Shown here one piece after another: positions 35,190-46,604 of a DNA stretch of 64,000 nt; position 1 is the stretch's first letter, and the number at the start of each line of letters is the position of its first letter. The notes under the pieces were generated by a model that was given only the letters and a program-made list of their open reading frames with translations, did not search any database and was not told where the DNA came from. The DNA comes from Populus alba (Eukaryota; Streptophyta; Magnoliopsida; Malpighiales; Salicaceae): positions 52,174,697 to 52,238,696 of the forward strand of contig NC_133284.1 of NCBI RefSeq assembly GCF_005239225.2. Reading direction: 5' to 3'. The position numbers and the translations under genes are program-made.

Positions 35190-36300
35190 TAACAAAATCA
35201 ACCGGTTTTTTTCATTCTTCTATATTTTTTAACCCGGATCAATTTAGGTTGCCGTTCAACTGTATTTTAATGTCATGACAAATAGTTCAATCCCATCTTT
35301 AAAGTTTTCTGACTTGGTGGTTTCATCTCAAAATAATTTTTTATTAAAAAATATATTAAAATATAATTTTTTTTAATTTTTTTAAAAATTTTTTAACAAT
35401 AATCTATCAAAACCTTCAACAACAAATATTAAAAAAATATTAACTTAATATTTTTCAAGTTATAAACACTTTTAAAAACACCTAAGAACATCGTTTTTCA
35501 GCGATGAGCTCCATGCATGCAACAATTTCCAATCTTTTTTAACTTTTCTAATTGCTCTTTGGTCAGAAAATTGTAGATTAAGGAATCATTTTTTCCAATT
35601 AATAAGCTTCTCATATCAAGATAAATTCTACATTACTTGATTACGACATTTTAGGTATATAAATACGCAAATTAACCCGTATCAGTCTAGGTTGCCGGTC
35701 AACTATTAAGTTAGTCTAGATTTTACAACTATATCATTAACCCCCAATAGAAAAAGAGAAGAAAAGAAAAAAATAGTTCTTCTATATTTTTCAACCCAGA
35801 TCAATCTAGGTTGCCAGTCAACTGTATTTTAATGTCATGACAAATAGTTCAATCCCATCTTTAAAGTTTTTGACTTGGTGGTTGCATAATTCATCTCAAA
35901 ATAATTTTTTTTATTAAAAAATATATTAAAATAATTTTTTTCAATTTTTTTAAAAATTTTTTAACACTAATCTATCAAAGCCTTCAACAACAAATATTAA
36001 AAATATTTTTCAAGTTATAAACACTTTTTAAAAACACCTAAGAACATCATTTTTTCCAGCAATGAGCTCCATGCATGCAACAATCCAATCTTTTTTAACT
36101 TTTCTGATTGCTCTTTGGTCAGAAAATTATAGATTAAGGAATGATTTTTTCCAATTAATAAGCTTGTCATATTAAGATATATTCTGAATTACTTGATTAC
36201 GACATTTTAGGTATATAAATACGCAAATTAACCCGTATCAGTCTAGGTTGCCGATCAACTGTTAAGCTAGTCTAGATTATACAACTATACCATTAACCCC
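35190..36300. repeat. Tandem duplication of about 558 bp (two copies)
   Basis: Copy one about 35190-35745, copy two about 35760-36300, same orientation. The landmark 'gagctccatgcatgcaaca' is at 35506 and 36064. Other shared phrases are 'gtcatgacaaatagttcaatc', 'ttgctctttggtcagaaaatt', 'taggtatataaatacgcaaatta' and 'cccgtatcagtctaggttgcc'. A third, 3'-truncated copy lies at about 47290-47625. No coding capacity. Confidence 0.85.
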
Positions 36301-37169
36301 CAATAGAAAAAGAGGAGAAAAGAAAAAACAGAAAGATCAAACCCACAAGATTATCATTACCTTGTGCAAAATTAGCATAAACTAAGTCGTGTAGGAAATC
36401 TATTGTCGATCGAGAGAGAAATTACTATTCATTGGAATAGTAAAGTGACAAGTTTGGCTTTCTTACCAAAAAACACAAAGGATTCTACTAGAGGTAATTG
36501 GATCTTTTCATGGAATTTATAGGTCGTTATTGATTTAAATGGGGGTAACTTGATCTTTTCTTACTTTTTGACACATTATAATAACTTGAATGCCTTTAAT
36601 GACAAAAGGTCTATTTACTTAGGTCTAAGGGCTCATTGAACCTTTTTATATTTATAAGCACGGTGTAACGATTATGTAGCCCTTAGAAACAACATTAAAT
36701 TTGTTAGGAATTGGATTTTTTTATTGAACCCAATATACAAATTCACACATTGCAAATTTAGAAGATTAACTTAGGTATAGAAAATTTAGTTAGGTTTACT
36801 TAGTTTTTCATATTATTAAATTAGATTTTTTTTTCATATTGGTAAAATAACCGAGCTTATTAAACAAGTTGACTTAGTGATCCACGTTAAATTAGTTAGG
36901 AGTTGGGTTTTTTTGTTGAACTTAGGTTTAAGATTTCACGGGCTTTGAATTTAGAAGATTAGTCCCTGTTTAGAATATTCACTCGGGTTTGCTTGATTTT
37001 TTATATTATTGAATTAGAGTTGCCTTTTTTTACATGTTATTGAATTAAACGATCTTATGAAACACAAGCAACTTAATGACTCGAGTCTCATATTTTTTTT
37101 TTTTTACTTCTTTTGAAATACCTACATTGCTTTGACTTTTTTTTTTTCATTCAGTTAAAATTCTTCTAA
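36301..37169. other. Non-coding stretch with a diverged 190-bp duplication
   Basis: Two diverged direct repeats begin at 36701 ('ttgttaggaattgg') and 36892 ('ttagttaggagttggg'), each continuing through 'tttagaagatta' and 'tttgcttgatttt'-like text. Nothing coding. Confidence 0.45.
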
Positions 37170-37315
37170 CATACTGTTGTAACCCAATTTTGGATTCACC
37201 AAGATTTTCTTGAATGTTATTTTATTATTTATAAAAAATAAAAATAAAAATTAAGAAAAAGTTTAAAATTCAAAAATATTTTTTTTCTCGAGTCAACAGC
37301 ATCTTTCCATCAAAA

Positions 37316-37690
37316 CCATGTCGACCAGGGTAAAAAATGAGTTTCGGGTTGTTTCGGGTCAAAACCGTCATTTCCGACCAAAACCGAGGTCACCGGGTCA
37401 ATACAGGTCAAACCATGTCGACCAGGGTAAAAAATGAGTTTCGGGCTGTTCCGGGTCAAAACCGTCATTTCCGGCCAAAACCGAGGTCACCGGGTCAGTA
37501 CGGGTCAAACCATGTCGATCAGATAAAATAATAAGTTTTCATGACGTTTCGGGTCAAAACCGTCATTTTTCATAAAAACCGATTTCACCGGGTTAATATG
37601 GGTCAAACCGTGTCGATCGGGGTAAAAAATAAATTTTAAGGCTATTTCGGGTCAAAAGTGAAAAACCGGTTCACCGGGTCGCTACCCATA
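37316..37690. repeat. 97-bp minisatellite in solo LTR, four units
   Basis: Units start near 37319, 37416, 37513 and 37610 with '(a/g)tgtcga(c/t)c'. They carry 'tttcgggtcaaaaccgtcat' and 'accgggtcaatac'. The first two are nearly identical and the others more decayed. Confidence 0.85.
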
Positions 37691-37899
37691 AAATGTATTT
37701 TTGTGTTAGCGGTTGAAACGAGCTTTTTTCTAATATTGATTTTAATTTTTAGTTTTACCCATATAAATATTTATTATTATATAATAAAACAAAATTAATA
37801 ATTCAAAATTTATTATATTAGGTAAGGTTTAGGTAAAATTAGTTGCACCGAATGCCTTATTTTCTTTTGAATTAAATGAGTTGTCCCCTGCTCATTGGC

Positions 37900-37908
37900 T
37901 ATAAATAG
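37900..37908 (+). promoter_or_regulatory. TATA box of the solo LTR
   Basis: TATAAATAG in the context 'cattggctataaatagccacgag', about 725 bp into the LTR, with a purine-rich leader downstream. It is a standard plant RNA polymerase II TATA context. Confidence 0.5.
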
Positions 37909-39596
37909 CCACGAGAGCAGAGGGCAAAAAAGGGGGGGGGGAAGCAGAAACGAAGAGAAACAATTGCTACTGTGCACATTTTTTTAGTTTTTCTTCAAAA
38001 GAGTAGGATATTGTTTTTTTAAAAAAACAATTTGAAAAATACCAAATATATCCCGACTCATCTCAGCCATTGAAAAAATCCAAGATTTAATCCCGTTGCG
38101 CCACATCATCCAGTGTACCAAGATTTCGGTGCACCGCGTCACACCGGATCAAAACCCAGACTCATCCAGACCGTTCAATTGACCTCAGATCTAGCCAATC
38201 ACAATCATCCGATCATTCCATCTGAGATCCAACGACGCACGGTGTTCAGTGGTACCGGTGTACCATGAACGCGTTCACACCGTAGCGTCATCTCGGACTC
38301 TCTCTCTCTCCTCTCACCGGCGACGCCCTCTCTCTCATCTGATCTCCACTTTCCAGCCGTCTCCAGCCTCCGAGCCACACGCGCTACCGGTGGCATTTTC
38401 GTAATTTTCGAGAAAAGCCGAGGGTATTTCAGTCTTTCACCTATACAGGGGCACTCAGGTAAATTTTTTTTGAGATTCCTAACGTTGTTTTTTATATATA
38501 AATATTTGTAAATTTTCTTGCATGTTGTAAAAAAAACAAACAAACAAACAAAAAAAGTATAAAAGAAATAACAACACGGGTCCAACACCCATCTTATCAT
38601 GTTATTGTTCGTGGGTCCAAAGGCCAATTCTTGAATATGATTATGCCAATTTCTCAATGATATCAAAAGAAAATTTGTTTTATAAACGAATATTGTTTGT
38701 CGACATGTCTCTTTTTACCGAAAAGGACCGATGTCAAAAGTTTAAATAACAAATATGGATTATGTCCATAATTTTTTGGTAACCCTGACGTAATTCTCTT
38801 TTTTAGGGTTAAACATCAATATTTTAGACAAGTTTCCTATTTTTAGGAACTGATGTTATTTTTTTAACGCATCTCCTACGAACGTTGTTTGTTGACACGT
38901 CTTTTTTTACAGAAAAGGACCGATGTCAAGGATTAATACAAAATATGGATTTTGTCCATAAATTTGTTTTTTTGATAACTCAAACATAAATCTCTTTTTT
39001 AGGGTTAAACATCAATATTTTAGACGAGTCTCCTATTTTTAGGGACTGATGTCATTTTTAACGTGTCTCCTATTTTTAGGGACCGACGTTAACTATTTAA
39101 AAAAAAAACAAAATTGCAAATAAGCTCAAAATATAATAACATTTAAATCAAATAAAAAACACACAAGTAAGGGTAACCTTTCTTTTGAAAGGATGTTTTA
39201 AGGGTGATGTCTACCTTCCCTTAATCATAACTAACCTAGTACTCGAATCTCTGGGACCAGTGTCTAATTTGGGATTTCTAGTTCCCTCATATTACTAGAT
39301 GACGACTCCAATAAAAACTTAATTTCCCCCAACCAATAAAAAAAATCTTTTTGTTAAAAAAAAAAAAAAGAAGTGGAGCCGTCGCTCGACGTCGTGTATC
39401 GACACATACGATGTAGCGCCGACTATCAATCTAGGTTTACTTGAATTGTTTTCTTTGTTCTTTTTTATATTTATATATATATTTTTTTGCTTTCAATATT
39501 TGGTTCATCACCATCGACCTTTATGAATTGTTTTGGTATTGGTTCCATAGGGTTATCACATTCTTCTGCCTCAAATCTCGAGTTTTGTAGGTTAAT

Positions 39597-39678
39597 CATG
39601 GTTGGTCGAGGTCGATCCAATATGTCGCAATCTCAATTTAAAAAAAAAACAATATGCAGTCCAATATATAATATTTCA
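39597..39678 (+). repeat. 82-bp direct repeat, left copy
   Basis: Nearly identical to 46519-46604 (+). Shared: 'atggttgg(t/c)cgaggtcga', 'ccaatatgtcg', 'caatatgcagtccaatatat'. The two copies bracket exactly the block holding the Copia fragment and CACTA copy 2. Confidence 0.8.
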
Positions 39679-39689
39679 AACCAAAACCC

Positions 39690-41590
39690 AAACCCGATGG
39701 TTCATTAGATCGCCTTAAAGCTCAAGTAGTGGCAAAAAGGTATCATCAAATGAATGGTCTGGACTACACCGAAACCTTCTCTTCAGTCATCAAACCAGAA
39801 ACAATACGAATGGTCAACGCCATAGCTTTTGTTAAAAAATGGCCCATATGTCAACTTGATGTAAAAATGCATTCCTTCCTGGTTTGATTTCAAAAAACAT
39901 ATACATGGAACAACCTCCAGGTATGGCTGATCCTGCATATCCAAAACATGTGTGCAAGCTTCACAAAGCACTCTATGGTCTCAAATAAGTACCCTATGCT
40001 TGGTTTGATCAGTTTAATATCTTTCTTCTTAAATATGATTTCTTTTGTAGCCTAGCCGACCCTTCCCTGTTTATCTTTCACTCTAACCTTGGCACACTAA
40101 TTATTCTTTTTTATGTAGATGATATCTTGCTGACAGGTTCCTCCATAACGTTAGTGTCCTTGGGCACATAATTCACAATGAAAGACTTGGGTCACATTTC
40201 TCACTTTCTTGGCATTGAAATATAAGAAACATCAACTGGACTACAATTGTCCCAATCTCACTATGCTCTTACCATCCTGGAACGAGCCAACATGGTCAAC
40301 TACAAGCCTATGAGCACGTCCCTTAAAGCTAAAACCAAGACCTCATCAAACAAAGTCCTGCTTGAAGATCCAAGTTATTACAGAGGACTAGTTAGAGCGT
40401 TACAATACCTAACCCTCACAAGACCAGATCTCTCATTCCGTGTGAATTATGCTTCATAATTCATGCATACTCCCACAACTGTGCATCTAAAATTGGTCGA
40501 CAAAATCTTAAGATATGCCAAAGGCACAATTAACTTAGGTTTCCATTTCACTACCAATACAACACTTGATCTTTGTGCTTTCTCTGATGCAGATTAAGTA
40601 GGGTGCCTCACCACGAGATGCTCCACCACAGGATACTGTACATTTTTAGGAGGAAATCTCATCTCATGGTGTGCAAAGAAACAACCCACAATCTCTTGAT
40701 CAAGCATCGAAGCAGAATAACGAGCGATGGCAAATATAGTAGCAAAACTCACATGAATGTCATTTATCCTTAAAGATCTCCAAATTCCACTAGCATCTGC
40801 ACCAACTCTCTACTACGATAATATAAGTGCTCTTCACATAACAATAAATCCAGTGTTTCATGCTCACAACAAACACATTAGATTATCATTTTTTGTGCGA
40901 ATGAGTTACACTTGGACACCTCATAACTCACCATATCTCCACTACAGAGCAAGTAGCAGACCTCTTCACCAAATCATTGTCCAAGGCAGTACTTAGTCAT
41001 TTTCAAACCACACTCTGCCTCCGAACTCGGCACAGTTTGAGGGAGGGTATTGGCACAACCCAACTTGTTGTAACCTCCTATAATTCATGCTACTATAGTG
41101 GAGAGAGGTTGAAGGATGAGTATCATCCTATGGTAGTTCAACTAGCTAAGAAAATTGACGTTGAAGGATTAATTGGTGTATCAATGGCAACAACCCAGCA
41201 TGTTATGGTAGTTCAACCAGCTAAGAAAAGAGATGTTGAAGGATGATTGGTGTATCAATGGCAACAACCCAGTATGATATGGTAGTTCAACCAACCAAGG
41301 AAATTTCAACGAATTGATTGAGCAAATCTTGGATTCAAAATAAGGACAAAACATATCCTGACAGAGCATATCTTGGAATATTAACACAGCTTTAATGTAA
41401 TTACTATTCCTGGAAACCTTGGGCTCATCCTGGCAGAGCATATCATGGAGATTTAATATATTTACCTCTTCTTGTTTGTGTTTAAATAGAGGATGTGGTC
41501 CTCAGTATTTTGTATTGTGAAAAAAAAAAAGTAAATAATAGTTACTTATTTAGCTGTGTTCACATTTTGAAAAGCCTGACTTAGTCATCC
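39690..41590 (+). mobile_element. 5'-truncated Ty1/Copia retrotransposon with 3' LTR
   Basis: Broken pol on the plus strand. Reverse transcriptase from DRLKAQVVAKRYHQ (39700) through GLDYTETFSSVIKPETIR, MEQPPGMADP, KLHKALYGLK and the YVDD active site (40112-40123). RNase H follows, from PSYYRGLVRALQYLTLTRPD (40373) through ILRYAKGT, TTGYCTFLGGNLISW and YYDNISALHI to LREGI (about 41045). In-frame stops, for example after ALYGLK and LGIEI, make it inactive. A polypurine tract TTGAGGGAGGG (41037-41047) precedes a presumed 3' LTR of about 540 bp starting TTGGCACAACC. gag, integrase and the 5' LTR are absent. Its right end abuts CACTA copy 2. Confidence 0.88.
41125..41295. repeat. About 80-bp tandem repeat in Copia LTR
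   Basis: Two and a half copies of 'tggtagttcaaccagctaagaaaa...gttgaaggat...ttggtgtatcaatggcaacaacccag'. Confidence 0.8.
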
Positions 41591-41604
41591 CATTCTTTCT
41601 TTTA

Positions 41605-44600
41605 TTTTTTTTTCTTTTATGTTTTTATCTACGGTCATACCTAGTCCTATAGTCCTGGTTATAATATAAATGTTTGTCTTCGTCCATTGATTGATGAGTT
41701 GAAGTACTTGTGGTCATCAAGAGCTTTGACATATGATGTATTGAGGAAACAAAATTTCCAAATGAAGGCAACTTTGATGTAAAATATCAATATTTTTTTT
41801 CATATGGAATGGTTTCTGGTTAGAACATATGGAAAACTAGCATGTCCATATTATATGGAAAATAACAAGGCCTTCATGTTAACAAATAGCGATAAACATC
41901 TTTTTTTTATTATTTCAACAAGAGATTCTTGCCAACAAATCACAAGTATAAAAACAATAGAAAGGACTTTTATATTGGCAGAGTTAAAAGGGATGTTGCA
42001 CCGCCACTATTATAAGGTGAAAAATTATATGACATGGTGTCGGAGTACGATGACATTATGTTTGGTTTTTAATTCGATAAGCAAAAGTTTTTTGGTATTG
42101 GTTTGACCCATAATTAGGTAAAGCCAAATGTTTTCTAGGAGTTTTCTTATTGAAAGACCAATCTTCTATGCCTTATCCTTAATGTCACGCATATTGAAAA
42201 AAACATGTTTGAAAATATTTTAACATGGTTATTGATATGGAAAGAAAGATAAATGACAACTTCAAGGCTAGAATAAATATGTCTTTGTTTTGTCACTGTA
42301 AGAATATAAAGTTAGTTTATGATGGGTTCCGGGTCACAAATCTCAAAGCCAACTTAGTCTTAGACAATAATGCATAATTACTTGTCTACCAATACTTTAA
42401 AAGTTTATGTTTTCTTAATGGATATACTTCGAACATATCAAGGTTGGTGAATTTGGAGGATGGTAAATTATATGAAATGAAGAGCCATGACTGTCATGTG
42501 TTTATGTAAACTCTCATTCCACTAGCTTATTGGGATTTATTGCCAAATGTGATATAAGATGTACTTATAGAGATCAATCACTTTTTGAGAGATATATGCT
42601 CCAATAAGTTACAGACACAACACATGGAAAGGTTTGGAATGAATATCGTCCAAACAATCTGCAAACTTGCGATGATATTCCCTCTATTGTTCTTCGACTC
42701 AATAAGTTAGAGGCACTATCCATTTGAGAAGTTAGGGATTACATATGCATTGTAATTAAGTTTTTATTTTTTTTTTAATTCAAAAGATTCATTTAATTTA
42801 ATGCATGTGTTGCAATGTCGCAGTCGTACAAATTAATTACCCTAGCTTCAAACACAACACACAAGATAGTATAGAGCAAGCAAGGGGTCGATCCCACGAG
42901 GAAGATTCAAGTTAGATTTTTATGCTAGATGATATGCAATTTGGGGGGGGGGGGTTGGATGTTATCTAGACTAAAACAAAAGAAAACAAAAAAAAAACTA
43001 TCAAACAAAATTTAATAAAATCAGAAAATTATCAAGAGAATAAACCTTGGTCGCAAGCACACATCCACCTATAGAAATCATAACTGATCATGGAAACAAA
43101 ATATCAATTTATATTCTGAATATTTATCTCTTCTTAACATTGGTTAGTTAACGGATCCGCCGTATAACTAACCACTAACCATCAAACAACACAGTGTCTA
43201 TTAGTAATTTAATTCAATAGCAGCCTTAAGAATTAGATAAGTTGATTAATCAAGAAAACATAATTGTCCGCAGTCTATGTTTGATTTGATTGAATATTCT
43301 CCCTAAAATTAATAGCGTAGATCCGCTACAATTATTAAACTCAGTTACTTCAAAAGTTCATATACCACAACTCCAGCTTTGATATCAAACTTAGCAATAA
43401 ATTATCTTCAATAATAACTTAGAGTCCGCTCTAGCAATTAAACTAAACAATCATAGGAAAAATAAGCATAAGAGAACAAACATATTCATCATATAAACTG
43501 AAAAGAAAGGTAAAATAAATCTCACGGTTCTTGAAATCTGAAGGTTTCCGTGTCCTTGCAACCAAGAAAATGAGTTTAGCCTTGCATGTTTGTTGAACAA
43601 CTAATCAAAAAGATGGAGGAATGTATGATTTTGGGTTTCTTAGAGTAGGGGGGTGCTTTTCTCCTCTTGGCTGGTTGCCCCCCTTCTCTTCTCTCATTCT
43701 TTTTATATGCTAGAAAACCTTAATCTCTATTTTACAAAATAGTCCTCCTTTAAGTAGACAGTTTACATTTAAGTAGTTCAATAACTATTTTCCTAAAAAA
43801 GAAGAAATAGCTTTGCATGAAATATTCAATTTTTGACTTAGAGGAGATAAATTGCTGAAATAAAAACTTGGATGTCGGTTTAGATGCTTCGGAACATAAT
43901 TTGGACTCATTTCTTCACGAAACCTGTTTGCTGGCAGAATTAAGTTGTCATTTTTGAAAAATCATATCTCCCTCATATCACATCGTTTTTTGCTAAAATT
44001 TGGAGCGTTTATAGGTCGTTTAGTCAAGAATCCAAAAAAATTGAGTCTGCATCAATTGGACTTCTGTAGCTTCAGATATTCAAGTTGGAATGACTGAAGG
44101 TCAACATTGGTAGATTGCGAGATTTGACTTTGAAAGCTACGATTTCCATGCTCTTCCTTAGTTTATTGTCTTGCCTTAGATGTCCAGAAAGGCATGGATG
44201 TTAGCTTTTTAATGCCACTATAATCACTTTATTTCGACCTTTAGAGCTCACGCTCTGCACAAAACATCGACTGAAGGTCAAATATGCCAATTACCTCCAA
44301 TTTACTCATTTTTGCATCTTTCATCCATAAGTGCCTTCAAAACATAAAACAAAGAATATCAAGGCATTTTATATATAAAACATATGCAAAAAACTAGTTA
44401 AATATGGGTGAAACTATCGAATAATATGGTTGCATCAGCATGTACTTGTTCAAACTTAAAAGAAAAGAAAAAAAATAAGGCTTATGTTGTTGAAGAAATC
44501 TCAACATTTATCTTGTATTATTTCGAGCTTCATTTGAGAACAAGAATCAATTGCATTTCAAGGCATGATGATAGTGGGCAAGTGTCTTTAATTGGGAACT

Positions 44601-46515
44601 TGTCATTATTCTCTCATCCTGGACGACCAGTACTTAAAAATGTTGTGAGAAGATATTTGACAGAAATAGAATTTAGACAAACACATAATTACGTGTTATT
44701 TAATTGCGATGAATTGATGCCTTTTATTCAGTAAGTATAATACTCCACATGTTGTTAGTTTCAAATAATTTATCTCTTATACTATCATAAATTGATAGAT
44801 TGTTGAATTCCTTGTAGGCAACATCGTCAATTTTTACTATCCAAAAACTCATATCTAACTTAATCCTAAATCTTTCGATTGCAAGATGAATAATTTTCCA
44901 CGTGGTTCAAAACACATGTAAGGACTGTCTAATTATTCTTATCTTTAGGGATGCGTAATTTAATTACACATTTCTTGTTAACTATAATGGAGATGTAATT
45001 CATATACCAGATTTATCAATTGGGAGGGAATGTTAGTTTACTTTAAATTTACCAAGTTTAGGTTCTGAAGGAAAGGTGAAGTGTCAACAGAAGTATTTAA
45101 TCAATAGACGTGTGTTTCATACTAAAACGTATGGTCAGAGTAGAAAGATAGACAACAATATGGTTTGCTTTAAGGAATCTACTTTTAATGAGTTTGAAGC
45201 TGACTTATATGAAAAGTTAGAAGAGATCATTGAATTGCAATATCATAGCAAGCATAATAAAGTTTTTTATTCAAATGTTATTGGTATGATACCACTGACA
45301 AAGAAATTAGAGTAGATCTCCATTATGGTTTGTTTGAAATTAATACAAAGGTTAGACTTCACAATGTCGATGATGTTTTCGTTTTTGCCTAGCAATGCCA
45401 ACAAATTTGTTACACATATTTTAGAAAGGATCATTCAAGAGTTGGTTTGTTATCTGTAGTGAAAACCAAACTCAAAGGTTGTGTCAAGATTGTTCTTGAT
45501 GGCAACAATGAATTAATTATGAGAGATGATGTCTTTCAACTTGATTAGCTAGTTGATCCATATCGAGTTGTTCTGTCTAATGACTTAGAAGAAAAATAAA
45601 ATTTTCACATTGCCAAGAATACTTTTGTTGATGTTGATGTTGAAGAGTTAAATGATGTTTTAAGAACCAACAAACATACATAAGTCTGTGAAAATGATGA
45701 TAGCAATGAAATCAACGTAGAAGATTGTGATGGATATGACAATGATGAAATTAAAAAAGAAGACGATTCTGATTAATTTGCATAACACAATTGTGTAATT
45801 CCATAAACTATAATGTAATATTTTTGGACAAAATTAAATTTAATATAATGACAATGATATTTATTTATTATTAAATCACAGTGATTTTATTATTTTATGT
45901 GATTTTATTATTATACACAGAACTTGTGTTATTGTGTTGTGTGTACTACTGTGATTTTAAATATTTGCAGGATGGATACATAAGGAATACATATACAATC
46001 TAACAACATAAACTATTTTTCACCGATGAAAATACTAATGGTTTTGGAAAATAAAACAAACACACAGACATATTAAGGTTGTCGATATATTCCAAAGAGC
46101 ACTAGAGCTTTTCACCTCTCAATCGCATTATTCATTGTATACAATGCATATGGGGTTATCGATGACAAATGCTCGTCGATATTTTTCTAAGAGCTAAGGT
46201 ACTATTCATTTATCACTTATATTGTTTATTATTGTTCAGTACATACAGGATGTTCGATGCTTAATATACATCGGTTTTTTCCCGAGGGCTAAGATATTGT
46301 TCACTTCTTATTTGTAATGTCTGTTATTGTACATTACATATGAATTCACTGAGGTTAATGTACGTCGGTATCTTCCTGAAAGCTATGGTAATGTTCACTT
46401 TTCATTTACAATATTTATTATTGTACTTTGTAGATGGAATATTCGACGGACTAGAAGTATTCGATGATAGTTGGCAAGTCTATTAATAATATTATTACTT
46501 AAATTATTATTGGTA
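41605..46515 (+). mobile_element. Degenerate CACTA (TNP2-type) transposon, copy 2, with nested solo LTR
   Basis: Plus-strand counterpart of 24680-28400. Transposase_21-like text runs from about 41690 (ELKYLWSSRALTYDVL), then YGKLACPYYMENNKAFML (41830), TWCRS...MFGF at 42030 and HDCHVF...LIPLAYWDLLPN near 42490. A DUF4218-like frame is at 44440-44734 (VVEEISTFILYYFELHLRTR, HDDSG, LSLFSHPGRP, NYVLFNCDELMPFIQ). DUF4216-like at 45076-45315 (INRRVFHTKTYGQ, ELQYHSKHNKVFY) and the acidic tail at 45548-45776. The 5' end is missing where the Copia fragment joins. Subterminal repeats like those of copy 1 lie at 46120-46440. Frameshifts and stops are frequent. Confidence 0.82.
42803..44442 (-). mobile_element. 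Solo LTR nested in CACTA copy 2, TSD GCATG
   Basis: Insertion of 1,630 bp (42808-44437) flanked by gcatg at 42803-42807 and 44438-44442. The plus strand starts TGTTGCAATGTCGC and ends GGTTGCATCA, so both strands give TG...CA. The paralogous CACTA copy 1 has the uninterrupted site at about 26743-26752 (minus strand: caatgcatgtacttgttc), with a single gcatg. Sense is probably minus, because 'gtgggatcgaccccttgc' close to the putative 3' end recalls U5 regions of plant gypsy elements. No coding frame. Confidence 0.9.
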
Positions 46516-46518
46516 ATT

Positions 46519-46604
46519 ATGGTTGGCCGAGGTCGAACCAATATGTCGTCATCTCAATATTTTTTTAAAAAAAAACAATATGCAGTCCAATATATAATAT
46601 TTCA
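46519..46604 (+). repeat. 82-bp direct repeat, right copy
   Basis: Partner of 39597-39678, about 6.92 kb away in the same orientation, with a slightly longer T/A run in the middle. Confidence 0.8.

Larger units (their letters stand above)
37170..39409 (+). mobile_element. Solo LTR with 5-bp target-site duplication CATAC
   Basis: Borders are exact: catac (37170-37174), LTR 37175-39404 (2,230 bp) starting TGTTGTAACCC and ending TGTATCGACA, then catac again (39405-39409). The termini match the type of LTRs A and B (TGTTGTAACCC...GCGACA), so it is a relative of that Tat/Ogre-like family on the opposite strand. No primer-binding site follows and no internal region remains, the product expected from LTR-LTR recombination. 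A TATA box (TATAAATAG) is near 37900, a 97-bp minisatellite at 37316-37690, and repeated 'ggaccgatgtcaa' units at 38720-39090. Confidence 0.9.
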
